Below, piece after piece: positions 26,401 to 40,300 of a stretch of 64,000 nucleotides of DNA (positions are counted from its first letter, which is position 1; every line of letters starts with the position of its first letter). The translations under genes were made by a program, and so were the position numbers. The notes below the pieces were generated by a model, which was not told the origin of the DNA, searched no databases, and was given only the letters and a program-made list of their open reading frames with translations. The DNA comes from Petrolisthes cinctipes (taxonomy: Eukaryota > Arthropoda > Malacostraca > Decapoda > Porcellanidae): assembly GCA_033782935.1 (NCBI GenBank), contig JAWQEG010000167.1, forward strand, positions 1,799,501 to 1,863,500, written 5' to 3'.

Positions 26401-28020
26401 GGCACCTAAAATATCGATTTTCAGCATGTTTTAGGCCTGTATTTTGAAAGTACTCTAACACGGAGTAGGCATGTACAGATTGCTTCTGGGACCCCAAAAT
26501 ATCAAATTTTCGGGGGTTTTGAGCCTGAATTTGAGATATAAAAGGGTACAGAAGATGCATTCACTTATCGACTATAGGCAGCTAAAATATCGATTTTCAG
26601 CATGTTTTGGGCATGTATTTTAAAAATACTCTAACACGGAGTAGGCATGTACAGATCGCGTCTGGGACCCAAAAATATCGAATTTTCGGGTGTTTTGAGC
26701 CTGAATTTGAGATGTAAACAGGTAATGAAGATGCATGCACATATCGACTCTTTGCACTTAAAATATTGATTTTGAGCATGTTTTGGGTCTGTATTTTGAA
26801 AATACTTTAACACGGAGTATGCACGTACAGATCGCTTCTGGGACCCAAATAAATCGAATTTTCGGGGGTTTTGAGCCAGAATTTGGGATATAAACGGGTA
26901 CAGAAGATGCATGCACATATCGACTTTTTGCACCTAAAATATCGATTTTGAGCATGTTTTGGGTCTGTATTTTAAAAACATTCTAGCACTGAGTAGGCAT
27001 GTGCAGATCGCTTAAGGGACCTAAAAATATCGAATTTTTGGAGTTTTGAGCCTGAATTTGAGATATAAACGGATACAGAAGATGCATGCACATATCGACT
27101 TTGGGCACCTAAAACATCGATTTTGAGCATGTTTTGGGCCTGTATTTTAAAAATACTATAACACGGTGTAGACATGTACAGATCGCTTCTGGAACACAAA
27201 AATGTCGATTTTTTGGGTGTTTTGAGCCTGAATATGAGATATAAACGGGTACAGAAGATGCATGCACATATCGACTTTGGCACCCAAAATATCGATTTTT
27301 AGTATGTTTTGGGCGTATAATTTGAAAATATTCTAGCACTGAGTAGGCATGTACAGATCGCTTCTGGGACCCAAAAATATCGAATTTTCGAGTGTTTTGA
27401 ACCTGAATTTGGGATATAAACGGGTACAGAAGATGCATACACATATTGACTTTGGGCAGCTAAAATATCGATTTACATCATGTTTTAGGCCTGTATATTG
27501 AAAATACTCTAACACGGAGTATGCATGTACAGATGCCTTTTGGGACCCAAAAATATCGAATATTCGGGTGTTTTGAGACTGAATTTGAGATATAAACGGG
27601 TACAGAAGATGCATGCACATATCGACTTTGGGCACCAAAAATATCGATTTTCAGCTTGTTTTGGGCCTGTATTTTGAAAGTACTCTAACACGGAGTAGGC
27701 ATGTACAGATTGCTTCTGGGACCCCAAAATATCAAATTTTCGGGGGTTTTGACCCTGAATTTGAGATATAAAAGGATACAGAAGATGCATGCAATTATCG
27801 ACTATGGGCAGCTAAAATATCGATTTTCAGCATGTTTTGGGCATGTATTTTGAAAATACTCAAACACGGAGTAGGCATATACAGATAGCTTCTGGGACCC
27901 AAAAATATCGAATTTTCGGGTGTTTTGAGCCTAAATTTGAGATATAAACGGGTACAGAACATGCATGCTCATATTGACTTTGGGCACCCAAAATATCGAT
28001 TTTTAGCATGTTCTGAGCCT
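23447..28020. repeat. HOR unit B3, 26 monomers, 4,574 bp
   Basis: Collinear with B1 except that it lacks the extra 4-monomer block, giving 26 monomers. Its tail differs: the B-type TTTTGGGCGTATAATTTG monomer continues with CTAGCACTGAGTAGGC, then GATTTACATCATGTTTTAGG and GATGCCTTTTGGGACC. It joins A-type sequence only near 27636-27660 (CAGCTTGTTTTGGGCC). It may preserve the native B tail better than B1. Confidence 0.87.
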
Positions 28021-31000
28021 CTATTTTAAAAACATTCTAGAACTGAGTAGGCATGTACAGATCGCTTCTGAGACCCAAAAATATTGAATTTTCGGGTGTT
28101 TTGAGCATGAATTTGAGATATAACCGGGTACAGAGAATGCATACACATATTGACTTTGTGCACCTAAAATATCAATTTTCAGCATGTTTTGGGCCTGTAT
28201 TTTAAAAAACACTCTAACACGGAGTATGCATGTACAGATTGCTTCAGGGACACAAAAATATCGAATTTTCGGAGTTTTGAGCCTGAATTTGAGATATAAA
28301 CGGGTACAGAGGATGCATGCACATATTGACTTTGGGCACCTAAAATATCGATTTTGAGCATGTTTTAGGCCTGTATTTTGAAAATACTCTAACACGGAGT
28401 AGGCATGTACAGATCGCTTCTGGGACCCAAAAATATTGAATTTTCGGGTGTTTTGAGCCTGAATTTGAGATATAACCGGATACAGAGAATGCATACACAT
28501 ATTGACTTTGTGCACCTAAAATACCAATTTTGAGCATGTTTTGGGCCTGTATTTTAAAAACACTCTAACACGGAGTATGCACGTACAGATCGCTTCTGGG
28601 ACCCAAATAAATCGAATTTTCGGGGGTTTTCAGCCAGAATTTCTGATATAACCGGGTACAGAGGATGCATGCACATATCGACTCTTTGCACCAAAAATAT
28701 CGATTTTGAGCATGTTTTGGGTCTGTATTGTGTAAATACTCTAACACGGAGTAGGCATGTACAGATCGCTTCAGGCACACAAAAATAACGGATTTTCGGG
28801 TGTTTTGAGCCTGAATTTGAGATATAAACGGGTACAGAAGATGCATGCACATATTGACTTTGGGCACCTAAAATATCGATTTTGAGCATGTTTTGGGCCT
28901 GTATTTTGAAAATACTCTAACACGGTATAGTAATGTACAGATCGCTTCTTGGACACAAAAATATCGATTTTTTGGGTGTTTTGAACCTGAATTAGGGATA
29001 TACACGGGTACAGAAGATGCATACACATATTGACTTTGGGCACCTAATATATCGATTTTCAGCATGTTTTTGGCCTATATTTTAAAAACACTCTAACACG
29101 GAGTATGCACGTACAGATCGCTTCTGGGTCCCAAATAAATCGAATTTTCGGGGGTTTTGAGCCAGAATTTAGGATATAACCGGGTACAGAACATGCATGT
29201 ACATATCGACTTTTTGCACCTAAAATATCGATTTTGAGCATGTTTTTGGTCTGTATCTTGAAAAACATTCTAGCAAGGAGTAGTCATGTACAGATCGCTT
29301 CTGGGACCCAAAAATATCGAATTTTCTGGTGTTTTGAACCTGAATTTGGGATATAGACGGGTACAGAAGATGCATACACATATTGACTTTGGGCACCTAA
29401 AATATAGATTTTCAGCATGTTTTGGATGTGTAATTTGAAAATACTTTGACACGGAGTAGGCATGTACAGATCGCTTCTGGGACACAAAAATATCGATTTT
29501 TGGGTGTTTTGAGCCTGAATTTGAGATATAAACGGGTACAGAAGATGCATGCACATATCGACTTTGGACACCTAAAATATCGATTTATAGCATGTTTTAA
29601 GCCTGTATTTTAAAAACATTCTAGCACTGAGTAGGCATGTGTAGATCGCTTAAGGGACCCCAAAATATCGAATTTTCGGAGTTTTGAGCCTGAATTTGAG
29701 ATATAAACGGGTACAGAAGATGCATGCACATATCGACTTTTTGCACTTAAAATATCGATTTTGAGCATGTTTTGGGTCTGTATCTTGAAAACATTCTAGC
29801 AAAGAGTAGGCATGTACAGATCGCTTCTGGGACCCAAAAATATTGAATATTTTTGGTGTTTTGAGCCTGAATTTGAGATATAAACGGGTACTGAAGATGC
29901 AGGCACATATCGACTTTTTGCACCTAAAATATTGATTTTGAGCTTGTTTTGGGTCAATATCTTAAAAACATTCTAGTAAGGAGTAGGCATGTACAGATCG
30001 CTTCTGGGACCCAAAAATACCGAATTTTCGGGTGTTTTGAGCCTTATTTTGAGATATAAATGGATACTGAAGATGCATGCACATATCGACTTTTTGCACC
30101 TAATATATCTATTTTTAGCATGTTTTGGGTCTGTATCTTGAAAACATTCTAAGAAGGAGTAGGCATAGACATATCGCTTCTGGGACACAAAAATATCTAA
30201 TTTTCGGGTGTTTTGAGCCAGAATTTGAGATATAAACGGGTACAAAAGATGTATGCACATATCGACTTTGGACACCTAAAATATCGAATTTTAGCATGTT
30301 TTAAGCCTATATTTTGAAAACATTCTAGCACTTAGTAGATATGTACAGATCTCTTCTGGGATCCAAAAATATCAAATTTTCGGGTGTTTTAAGCCTGAAT
30401 TTGGGATATAAAAGGGTACAGAACATGTATGCACATATCGACTTTGGGCACCTAAAATATCGATTTTCAGCATGTTTTAGGCCTGTATTTTGAAAGTACT
30501 CTAACACGGAGTAGGCATGTACAGATTGCTTCTGGGACCCCAAAATATCAAATTTTCGGGGGTTTTGAGCCTGAATTTGAGATATAAAAGGGTACAGAAG
30601 ATGCATTCACTTATCGACTATAGGCAGCTAAAATATCGATTTTCAGCATGTTTTGGGCATGTATTTTAAAAATACTCTAACACGGAGTAGGCATGTACAG
30701 ATCGCGTCTGGGACCCAAAAATATCGAATTTTCGGGTGTTTTGAGCCTGAATTTGAGATGTAAACAGGTAATGAAGATGCATGCACATATCGACTCTTTG
30801 CACTTAAAATATTGATTTTGAGCATGTTTTGGGTCTGTATTTTGAAAATACTTTAACACGGAGTATGCACGTACAGATCGCTTCTGGGACCCAAATAAAT
30901 CGAATTTTCGGGGGTTTTGAGCCAGAATTTGGGATATAAAAGGGTACAGAAGATGCATGCACATATCGACTTTTTGCACCTAAAATATCGATTTTGAGCA

Positions 31001-31714
31001 TGTTTTGGGTCTGTATTTTAAAAACATTCTAGCACTGAGTAGGCATGTGCAGATCGCTTAAGGGACCTAAAAATATCGAATTTTTGGAGTTTTGAGCCTG
31101 AATTTGAGATATAAACGGATACAGAAGATGCATGCACATATCGACTTTGGGCACCTAAAACATCGATTTTGAGCATGTTTTGGGCCTGTATTTTAAAAAT
31201 ACTATAACACGGTGTAGACATGTACAGATCGCTTCTGGAACACAAAAATGTCGATTTTTTGGGTGTTTTGAGCCTGAATATGAGATATAAACGGGTACAG
31301 AAGATGCATGCACATATCGACTTTGGCACCCAAAATATCGATTTTTAGTATGTTTTGGGCGTATAATTTGAAAATATTCTAGCACTGAGTAGGCATGTAC
31401 AGATCGCTTCTGGGACCCAAAAAAATCGAATTTTCGAGTGTTTTGAACCTGAATTTGGGATATAAACGGGTACAGAAGATGCATACACATATTGACTTTG
31501 GGCAGCTAAAATATCGATTTTCAGCATGTTTTGGGCATGTATTTTGAAAATACTCAAACACGGAGTAGGCATATACAGATAGCTTCTGGGACCCAAAAAT
31601 ATCGAATTTTCGGGTGTTTTGAGCCTAAATTTGAGATATAAACGGGTACAGAACATGCATGCTCATATTGACTTTGGGCACCCAAAATATCGATTTTTAG
31701 CATGTTCTGAGCCT
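28021..31714. repeat. HOR unit B4, 21 monomers, 3,694 bp
   Basis: Relative to B3, three monomers are missing at about 28675-28690 (offset to B3 changes from 4,574 to about 4,045). Two more are missing near 31500-31520, inside GGGCAGCTAAAATATCGATT. 26-5=21 matches the length. Near 29202 it has CGGGTACAGAACATGCATG where the other B copies have CGGGTACAGAGGATGCATG. Confidence 0.87.
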
Positions 31715-34700
31715 CTATTTTAAAAACATTCTAGAACTGAGTAGGCATGTACAGATCGCTTCTGAGACCCAAAAATATTGAATTTTCGGGTGTTTTGAGC
31801 ATGAATTTGAGATATAACCGGGTACAGAGAATGCATACACATATTGACTTTGAGCACCTAAAATATCAATTTTCAGCATGTTTTGGGCCTGTATTTTAAA
31901 AAACACTCTAACACGGAGTATGCATGTACAGATTGCTTCAGGGACACAAAAATATCGAATTTTCGGAGTTTTGAGCCTGAATTTGAGATATAAACGGGTA
32001 CAGAGGATGCATGCACATATTGACTTTGGGCACCTAAAATATCGATTTTGAGCATGTTTTAGGCCTGTATTTTGAAAATACTCTAACACGGAGTAGGCAT
32101 GTACAGATCGCTTCTGGGACCCAAAAATATTGAATTTTCGGGTGTTTTGAGCCTGAATTTGAGATATAACCGGATACAGAGAATGCATACACATATTGAC
32201 TTTGTGCACCTAAAATACCAATTTTGAGCATGTTTTGGGCCTGTATTTTAAAAACACTCTAACACGGAGTATGCACGTACAGATCGCTTCTGGGACCCAA
32301 ATAAATCGAATTTTCGGGGGTTTTCAGCCAGAATTTCTGATATAACCGGGTACAGAGGATGCATGCACATATCGACTTTTTGCACCTAAAATATCGATTT
32401 TGAGCATGTTTTGGGTCTGTATCTTGAAAAACATTCTAGCAAGGAGTAGGCATGTACAGATCGCTTCTGGGACCCAAAAATATCGAATTCTCTGGTGTAT
32501 TGAACCTGAATTTGGGATATAGACGGGTACAGAAGATGCATGCACTTATCGACTATAGGCAGCTAAAATATCGATTTTCAGCATGTTTTGGGCTTGTATT
32601 TTAAAAATACTCTAACACGGAGTAGGCATGTACAGATCGCGTCTGGGACCCAAAAATATCGAATTTTAGGGTGTTTTGAGCCTGAATTTGTGATATAAAC
32701 GGGTACAGAACATGAATGCACATATCGATTTTGGACACCTAAAATATCGATTTTTAGCATGTTTAGAGCCTATATTTTGAAAACATTCTAGCACTGAGTA
32801 GGCATGTACAGATCGCTTTTGGAACCCAAAAATATTGAATTTTCGGGTGTTTTGAGCCTGAATTTGATATGTAAACAGGTAATAAAGATGCATGCACATA
32901 TCGACTCTTTGCACCAAAAATATCGATTTTGAGCATGTTTTGGGTCTGTATTGTGTAAATACTCTAACACGGAGTAGGCATGTACAGATCGCTTCAGGCA
33001 CACAAAAATAACGGATTTTTGGGTGTTTTGAGCCTGAATTTGAGATATAAACGGGTACAGAAGATGCATGCACATATTGACTTTGGGCACCTAAAATATC
33101 GATTTTGAGCATGTTTTGGGCCTGTATTTTGAAAATACTCTAACACGGTATAGTAATGTACAGATCGCTTCTTGGACACAAAAATATCGATTTTTTGGGT
33201 GTTTTGAACCTGAATTAGGGATATACACGGGTACAGAAGATGCATACACATATTGACTTTGGGCACCTAATATATCGATTTTCAGCATGTTTTTGGCCTA
33301 TATTTTAAAAACACTCTAACACGGAGTATGCACGTACAGATCGCTTCTGGGTCCCAAATAAATCGAATTTTCGGGGGTTTTGAGCCAGAATTTAGGATAT
33401 AACCGGGTACAGAGGATGCATGTACATATCGACTTTTTGCACCTAAAATATCGATTTTGAGCATGTTTTTGGTCTGTATCTTGAAAAACATTCTAGCAAG
33501 GAGTAGTCATGTACAGATCGCTTCTGGGACCCAAAAATATCGAATTTTCTGTTGTTTTGAACCTGAATTTGGGATATAGACGGGTACAGAAGATGCATAC
33601 ACATATTGACTTTGGGCACCTAAAATATAGATTTTCAGCATGTTTTGGACGTGTAATTTGAAAATACTCTAACACGGAGTAGGCATGTACAGATCGCTTC
33701 TGGGACACAAAAATATCGATTTTTGGGTGTTTTGAGCCTGAATTTGAGATATAAACGGGTACAGAAGATGCATGCACATATCGACTTTGGACACCTAAAA
33801 TATCGATTTATAGCATGTTTTAAGCCTGTATTTTAAAAACATTCTAGCACTGAGTAGGCATGTGTAGATCGCTTAAGGGACCCCAAAATATCGAATTTTC
33901 GGAGTTTTGAGCCTGAATTTGAGATATAAACGGGTACAGAAGATGCATGCACATATCGACTTTTTGCACTTAAAATATCGATTTTGAGCATGTTTTGGGT
34001 CTGTATCTTGAAAACATTCTAGCAAAGAGTAGGCATGTACAGATCGCTTCTGGGACCCAAAAATATTGAATATTTGGGTGTTTTGAGCCTGAATTTGAGA
34101 TATAAACGGGTACTGAAGATGCAGGCACATATCGACTTTTTGCACCTAAAATATTGATTTTGAGCTTGTTTTGGGTCAATATCTTAAAAACATTCTAGTA
34201 AGGAGTAGGCATGTACAGATCGCTTCTGGGACCCAAAAATACCGAATTTTCGGGTGTTTTGAGCCTTATTTTGAGATATAAATGGATACTGAAGATGCAT
34301 GCACATATCGACTTTTTGCACCTAATATATCTATTTTTAGCATGTTTTGGGTCTGTATCTTGAAAACATTCTAAGAAGGAGTAGGCATAGACATATCGCT
34401 TCTGGGACACAAAAATATCTAATTTTCGGGTGTTTTGAGCCAGAATTTGAGATATAAACGGGTACAAAAGATGTATGCACATATCGACTTTGGACACCTA
34501 AAATATCGAATTTTAGCATGTTTTAAGCCTATATTTTGAAAACATTCTAGCACTTAGTAGATATGTACAGATCTCTTCTGGGATCCAAAAATATCAAATT
34601 TTCGGGTGTTTTAAGCCTGAATTTGGGATATAAAAGGGTACAGAACATGCATGCACATATCGACTTTGGGCACCTAAAATATCGATTTTCAGCATGTTTT

Positions 34701-35918
34701 AGGCCTGTATTTTGAAAGTACTCTAACACGGAGTAGGCATGTACAGATTGCTTCTGGGACCCAAAAATATCAAATTTTCGGGGGTTTTGAGCCTGAATTT
34801 GAGATATAAAAGGGTACAGAAGATGCATTCACTTATCGACTATAGGCAGCTAAAATATCGATTTTCAGCATGTTTTGGGCATGTATTTTAAAAATACTCT
34901 AACACGGAGTAGGCAAGTACAGATCGCGTCTGGGACCCAAAAATATCGAATTTTCGGGTGTTTTGAGCCTGAATTTGAGATGTAAACAGGTAATGAAGAT
35001 GCATGCACATATCGACTCTTTGCACTTAAAATATTGATTTTGAGCATGTTTTGGGTCTGTATTTTGAAAATACTTTAACACGGAGTATGCACGTACAGAT
35101 CGCTTCTGGGACCCAAATAAATCGAATTTTCGGGGGTTTTGAGCCAGAATTTGGGATATAAACGGGTACAGAAGATGCATGCACATATCGACTTTTTGCA
35201 CCTAAAATATCGATTTTGAGCATGTTTTCGGTCTGTATTTTAAAAACATTCTAGCACTGAGTAGGCATGTGCAGATCGCTTAAGGGACCTAAAAATATCG
35301 AATTTTTGGAGTTTTGAGCCTGAATTTGAGATATAAACGGATACAGAAGATGCATGCACATATCGACTTTGGGCACCTAAAACATCGATTTTGAGCATGT
35401 TTTGGGCCTGTATTTTAAAAATACTATAACACGGTGTAGACATGTACAGATCGCTTCTGGAACACAAAAATGTCGATTTTTTGGGTGTTTTGAGCCTGAA
35501 TATGAGATATAAACGGGTACAGAAGATGCATGCACATATCGACTTTGGCACCCAAAATATCGATTTTTAGTATGTTTTGGGCGTATAATTTGAAAATATT
35601 CTAGCACTGAGTAGGCATGTACAGATCGCTTCTGGGACCCAAAAATATCGAATTTTCGAGTGTTTTGAACCTGAATTTGGGATATAAACGGGTACAGAAG
35701 ATGCATACACATATTGACTTTGGGCAGCTAAAATATCGATTTACATCATGTTTTAGGCCTGTATATTGAAAATACTCTAACACGGAGTATGCATGTACAG
35801 ATGCCTTTTGGGACCCAAAAATATCGAATATTCGGGTGTTTTGAGACTGAATTTGAGATATAAACGGGTACAGAAGATGCATGCACATATCGACTTTGGG
35901 CACCAAAAAAATCGATTT
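31715..35918. repeat. HOR unit B5, ~24 monomers, last B copy
   Basis: Collinear with B1/B3 and containing the three monomers missing from B4. It carries the second-copy state of the 4-monomer block. Its tail matches the B3 tail (27333-27638 corresponds to 35601-35906). Similarity to B ends in the run CACCAAAAAAATCGATT near 35905-35918, where C-type monomers (GGAGTAGACACGTACAG, CCCAAATAAATCG, GTGTTCTGAGCC) take over. Confidence 0.85.
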
Positions 35919-37135
35919 TGAGCATGTTTTGGGCCTGTATTTTTAAAACACTCTAACACGGAGTAGACACGTACAGATCACTTCTGGGACCCAAATAAAT
36001 CGAATTTTCGGGTGTTCTGAGCCTGAATTTGAGATATGAACGGGTACAGAAGATGCATGCACATATCGACTTTGGGCACCAAAAATATCGATTTTGAGCA
36101 TGTTTTGGGCCTGCATTTTGAAAATACTCTAACACGGTGTAGACATGTACAGATCGCTTCTGGAACACAGAAATATCGATTTTTCTGGTGTTTTGAGCAT
36201 GAATTTGAGATATAAACGGGTACAGAAGATGCATACACATATTGACTTTGGGCACATAAAATATCGATTTTGAGTATGTTTTGGGCCTGTATTTTAAAAA
36301 TACTCTAACACGGAGTAGACATGTACAGATCGCTTTTGGGACCCAAAAATATCGAATTTTGGGGTGTTTTGATCCTGAATTTAAGATATAAACGGGTACA
36401 GAAGATGCATACACTTATTGAATTTGGGCACCTAAAATATCGATTTGAGTATGTTTTGGGCCTGTATTCTAAAAATACTCTAACACGGAGTAGACATGTA
36501 CAGATCGCTTTTGGGACCCAAAAACATCGAATTTTCGGGTGTTTTGACGATGAATTTAAGATATAAACGGGTACAGAAGATGCATGCACATATCGACTTT
36601 GGCACCCAAAATATCGATTTTTAGTATGTTTTTGGAGTATAATTTGAAAATATTCTAGCACTGAGTAGGCATGTACAGATCGCTTCTGGGACCCAAAAAT
36701 ATCGAATTTTCGGGGGTTTTGAGCCAGAATTTGGGATATAACCGGGTACAGAGGATGCATGCACATATCGACTTTTTGCACCTAAAATATCGATTTTAAG
36801 CATGTTTTGGGTCTGTATCTTGAAAACATTCTAGCAAGGAGTAGGCATGTACAAGTTGCTTCTGGGAACCAAAAATACCGAATTTTCTGGTGTTTTGAAC
36901 CTGAATTTGGGATATAGATGGGTATAGAAGATGCATACACATATTGACTTTGGGCACCTAAAATATCGATTTTCAGCATGTTTTGGGCCTGTATTTTGAA
37001 AATACATTAACACGGAGTAGGCATGTACAGATCGCTTCTGGGACCCAAAAATATCGACATTTCGGGTGTTTTGAGCCTGAATTTGAGATATAAACGGGTA
37101 CAGAAAATGCATGCACATATCGACTTTGGGCACCT

Positions 37136-37223
37136 AAAATATCGATTTTTAGCATGTTTTGGGCCTGTATTTTGAAAATACTCTAACACGGAGTATGCAT
37201 GTACAGATCGCTTCTGGGACACA
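37136..37223. repeat. First 88-bp half of the monomer (half 1)
   Basis: It starts with AAAATATCGATTTTT and aligns without gaps to the following 88 bp. In this copy the first 37 bases match the second half at 32 positions. It also carries GCATGTACA, which corresponds to GCATGCACA at the same offset in the second half. It is interpreted as one arm of an ancient dimer. Confidence 0.8.
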
Positions 37224-37311
37224 AAAATATCGATTTTTTGGGTGTTTTGAGCCTGAATTTGAGATATAAACGGGTACAGAAGATGCATGCACATATCGAC
37301 TTTTTGCACTT
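37224..37311. repeat. Second 88-bp half of the monomer (half 2)
   Basis: It begins exactly 88 bp after half 1 with the same AAAATATCGATTTTT, followed by TGTTTTG, GCCTG and ATTT blocks in the same register. The middle part (offset about 35-60) is the most diverged. Similarity returns at GCATGCACA and at TCG...GGG near the end. Total hand-counted identity over the consensus halves is 59 of 88. Confidence 0.8.
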
Positions 37312-40300
37312 AAAATATCAATTTTGAGCATGTTTTGGGTCTGTATCTTGAAAACATTCTAGCAAGAAGTAGGCAAGTACAGATTGCTTCTGGGACCCAA
37401 AAATATCGAATTTTCTGGTGTTTTGAACCAGAATTAGGGATAAACACGGATACAGAAGATGCATACACATATTGACTTTGGGCACATAAAATATCGATTT
37501 TCAGCATGTTTTGGCCCTGTATTTTAAAAACACTCTAACACGGAGTATGCACGTACAGATCGCTTCTGGGACCCAAAAACATTGAATTTTCGGTTGTTCT
37601 GAGCCTGAATTTGAGATATGAACAGGTACAGAAGATGCATGCATATATCGAATTCGGGCACCTAAAATATCGATTTTGAGCATGTTTTGGGCCTGTATTT
37701 TGAAAAATACTTAAACACGGTGTAGACATATACAGATCGCTTCTGGGACACAAAAATATCGATTTTTTGGGTGTTTTGAGCCTGAATTTGAGATATAAAC
37801 GGGTACAGAAGATGCATGCACATATCGACTTTGGCACCCAAAAGATCGATTTTTAGTATGTTTTGGGCGTATAATTTGAAAATATTCTAGCACTGAGTAG
37901 GCATGTACAGATCGCTTCTAGGACCCAAAAATATCGAATTTTCGGGTGTTTTAAGCCGGAAATTGGGATATAACCGGGTACAGAGGATGCATGCACATAT
38001 CGACTTTTCACACCTTAAATATCGATTTATAGCATGTTTTAAGCCTGTATTTTAAAAACATTCTAGCACTGAGTAGGCATGTCCAGATCGCTTAAGGGAC
38101 CCAAAAATATCGAATTTTCGGAGTTTTGAGTCTGAATTTGAGATATAAACGGGTACAGAAGATGCATGCACATATCGACTTTGGGCACCTAAAATATCGA
38201 TTTTGAGCATGCTTTGGGCTTTTATTTTAAAAATACAATAACACGGTGTAGACATGTACAGATCGCTTCTGTGACTCAAAAACATCGATTTTTTGGTTGT
38301 TTTGAGCCTGAATTTGAGATATAAACGGGTACAGAAGATGCATGCACATATCGACTTTTTGCACCTAAAATATCGATTTTGAGCATGTTTTAGGTCTGTA
38401 TCTTAAAAAAATTCTAGCAAGGAGTAGGCATGTACAGATCGCTTCTGGGACCCAAAATTATCGAATTTTCGGGTGTTTTGAACCTGAATTTGGTATACAG
38501 ACGGATACCGAAGATGCATGCACATATCGACTTTTTGCACCTAAAATATCGATTTTGAGCATGTTTTGGGCATGTATTTTGAAAATACTCTAACACGGAG
38601 TAGGCATGTACAGATCGCTTCGGGGACCCAAAAATATCGAATTTTCGGGTGTTTTGAGCCTGAATTTGAGATATAAACGGGTACAGAAGATGCATGCACA
38701 TTTCGACTTTTTGCACCTAAAATATCGATTTTGAGCATGTTTTGGGTCTGTATCTTGAAAACATTCTAGCAAGAAGTAGGCATGTACAGATTGCTTCTGG
38801 GACCCAAAAATATCGAATTTTCGAGTGTTTTGAACCTGAATTTGGGATATAGACGGGTACAGAAGATGCGTACACATATTGACTTTGGGCAGCTAAAATA
38901 TCGATTTTCTGCATGTTTTAGGCCTGTATTTTGAAAATACTCTAACACGGAGTAGACACGTACAGATCGCTTCTGGGACCCAAATAAATCGAATTTTCGG
39001 GTGTTCTGAGCCTGAATTTGAGATATGAACGGGTACAGAAGATGCATGCACATATTGACTTTGGGCACCTAAAATATAGATTTTCAGCATGTTTTGGGCT
39101 TGTATTTTGAAAATACATTAACACGGAGTAGACATGTACAGGTCGCTTCTGGGACCCATAAATATCGACTTTTCGGGTGTTTTGAGCCTGAATTTGAGAT
39201 ATAAACGGGTACAGAAGATGCATGCACATATCGACTTTGGGCACCTAAAATATCGATTTTGAGTATGTTTTGGGCCTGTATTTTGAAAATACTCTAACAC
39301 GGAGTATGCATGTACAGATCGCTTCTGGGACACAAAAATATCGATTTTTTGGGTGTTTTGAGCCTGAATTTGAGATATAAACGGGTACAGAAGATGCATG
39401 CACATATCGACTTTTCACACCTAAAATATCGATTTATAGCATGTTTTAAGCCTGTATTTTAAAAACATTCTAGCACTGAGTAGGCATGACCAGATCGCTT
39501 AAGGGACCCAAAAATATCGAATTTTCGGAGTTTTGAGTCTGAATTTGAGATATAAACGGGTACAGAAGATGCATGCACATATCGACTTTGGGCACCCAAA
39601 ATATCGATTTTGAGCATGTTTTGGGCCTGTATTTTGAAAATACTCAAACACGGTGTAGACATATACAGATCGCTTCTGGGACACAAAAATATCGATTTTT
39701 CTGGTGTTTTGAGCATGAATTTGAGATATAAACGGGTACAGAAGATGTTTGCACATATCGACTTTGGCACCCAAAATATCGATTTTTAGTATGTTTTGGG
39801 CGTATAATTTGAAAATATTCTAGCACTGTGTAGGCATGTACAGATCGCTTCTGGGACCCAAAAATATCGAATTTTCGGATGTTTTGAGCCAGTAATTGGG
39901 ATATAACCGGGTACAGAGGATGCATGCACATATCGACTTTTTGCACCTAAAATATCGATTTTGAGCAGGTTTTGGGTCTGTATCTTGATAAAATTCTAGC
40001 AAGAAGTAGGCATGTACAGATTGCTTCTGGGACCCAAAAATATCGATTTTTTGGGTGTTTTGAGCCTAAATTTGAGATATAAACGGGTACAGAAGATGCA
40101 TGCACATATCGACTTTGGCACCCAAAATATCGATTTTTAGTATGTTTTGGGCGTATAATTTGAAAATATTCTAGCACTGAGTAGGCATGTACAGATCGCT
40201 TCTAGGACCCAAAAATATCGAATTTTCGGGTGTTTTAAGCCAGAAATTGGGATATAACCGGGTACAGAGGATGCATGCACATATCGACTTTTCACACCTT

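Larger units (their letters stand above)
37136..37311. repeat. Representative 176-bp monomer
   Basis: This copy runs from one AAAATATCGA landmark to the next and is exactly 176 bp. In order it holds a ClaI-type ATCGAT, the CATGTTTTGGGCCTG box, the variable TACTCTAACACGG segment, TGTACA, the CTTCTGGGAC box, a second AAAATATCGA at offset 88, a GTTTTGAGCCTGAATTT box, GATATAAACGGGTACAG, the palindrome TGCATGCA, and CATATCGAC. Related copies differ mainly in four places: the 36-60 segment, the base changes at CpG sites, the second AT-rich box, and the last ten bases (TTTGGGCACC, TTTTTGCACC, TTTGGACACC or TATGGGCAGC). Confidence 0.93.
35919..40064. repeat. C domain, left mosaic
   Basis: About 23.5 monomers of C-type sequence in a changing order. 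It includes an isolated short monomer near 36440 (GATTTGAGTATG, two bases missing). It contains segments found again further right: 38414 to about 38914 matches 50016 to about 50516 (+11,602 bp), and 38766 to about 39410 matches 41050 to about 41690 (+2,284 bp, 13 monomers) and 47907 to about 48550. No simple single HOR period covers the stretch. Confidence 0.75.
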
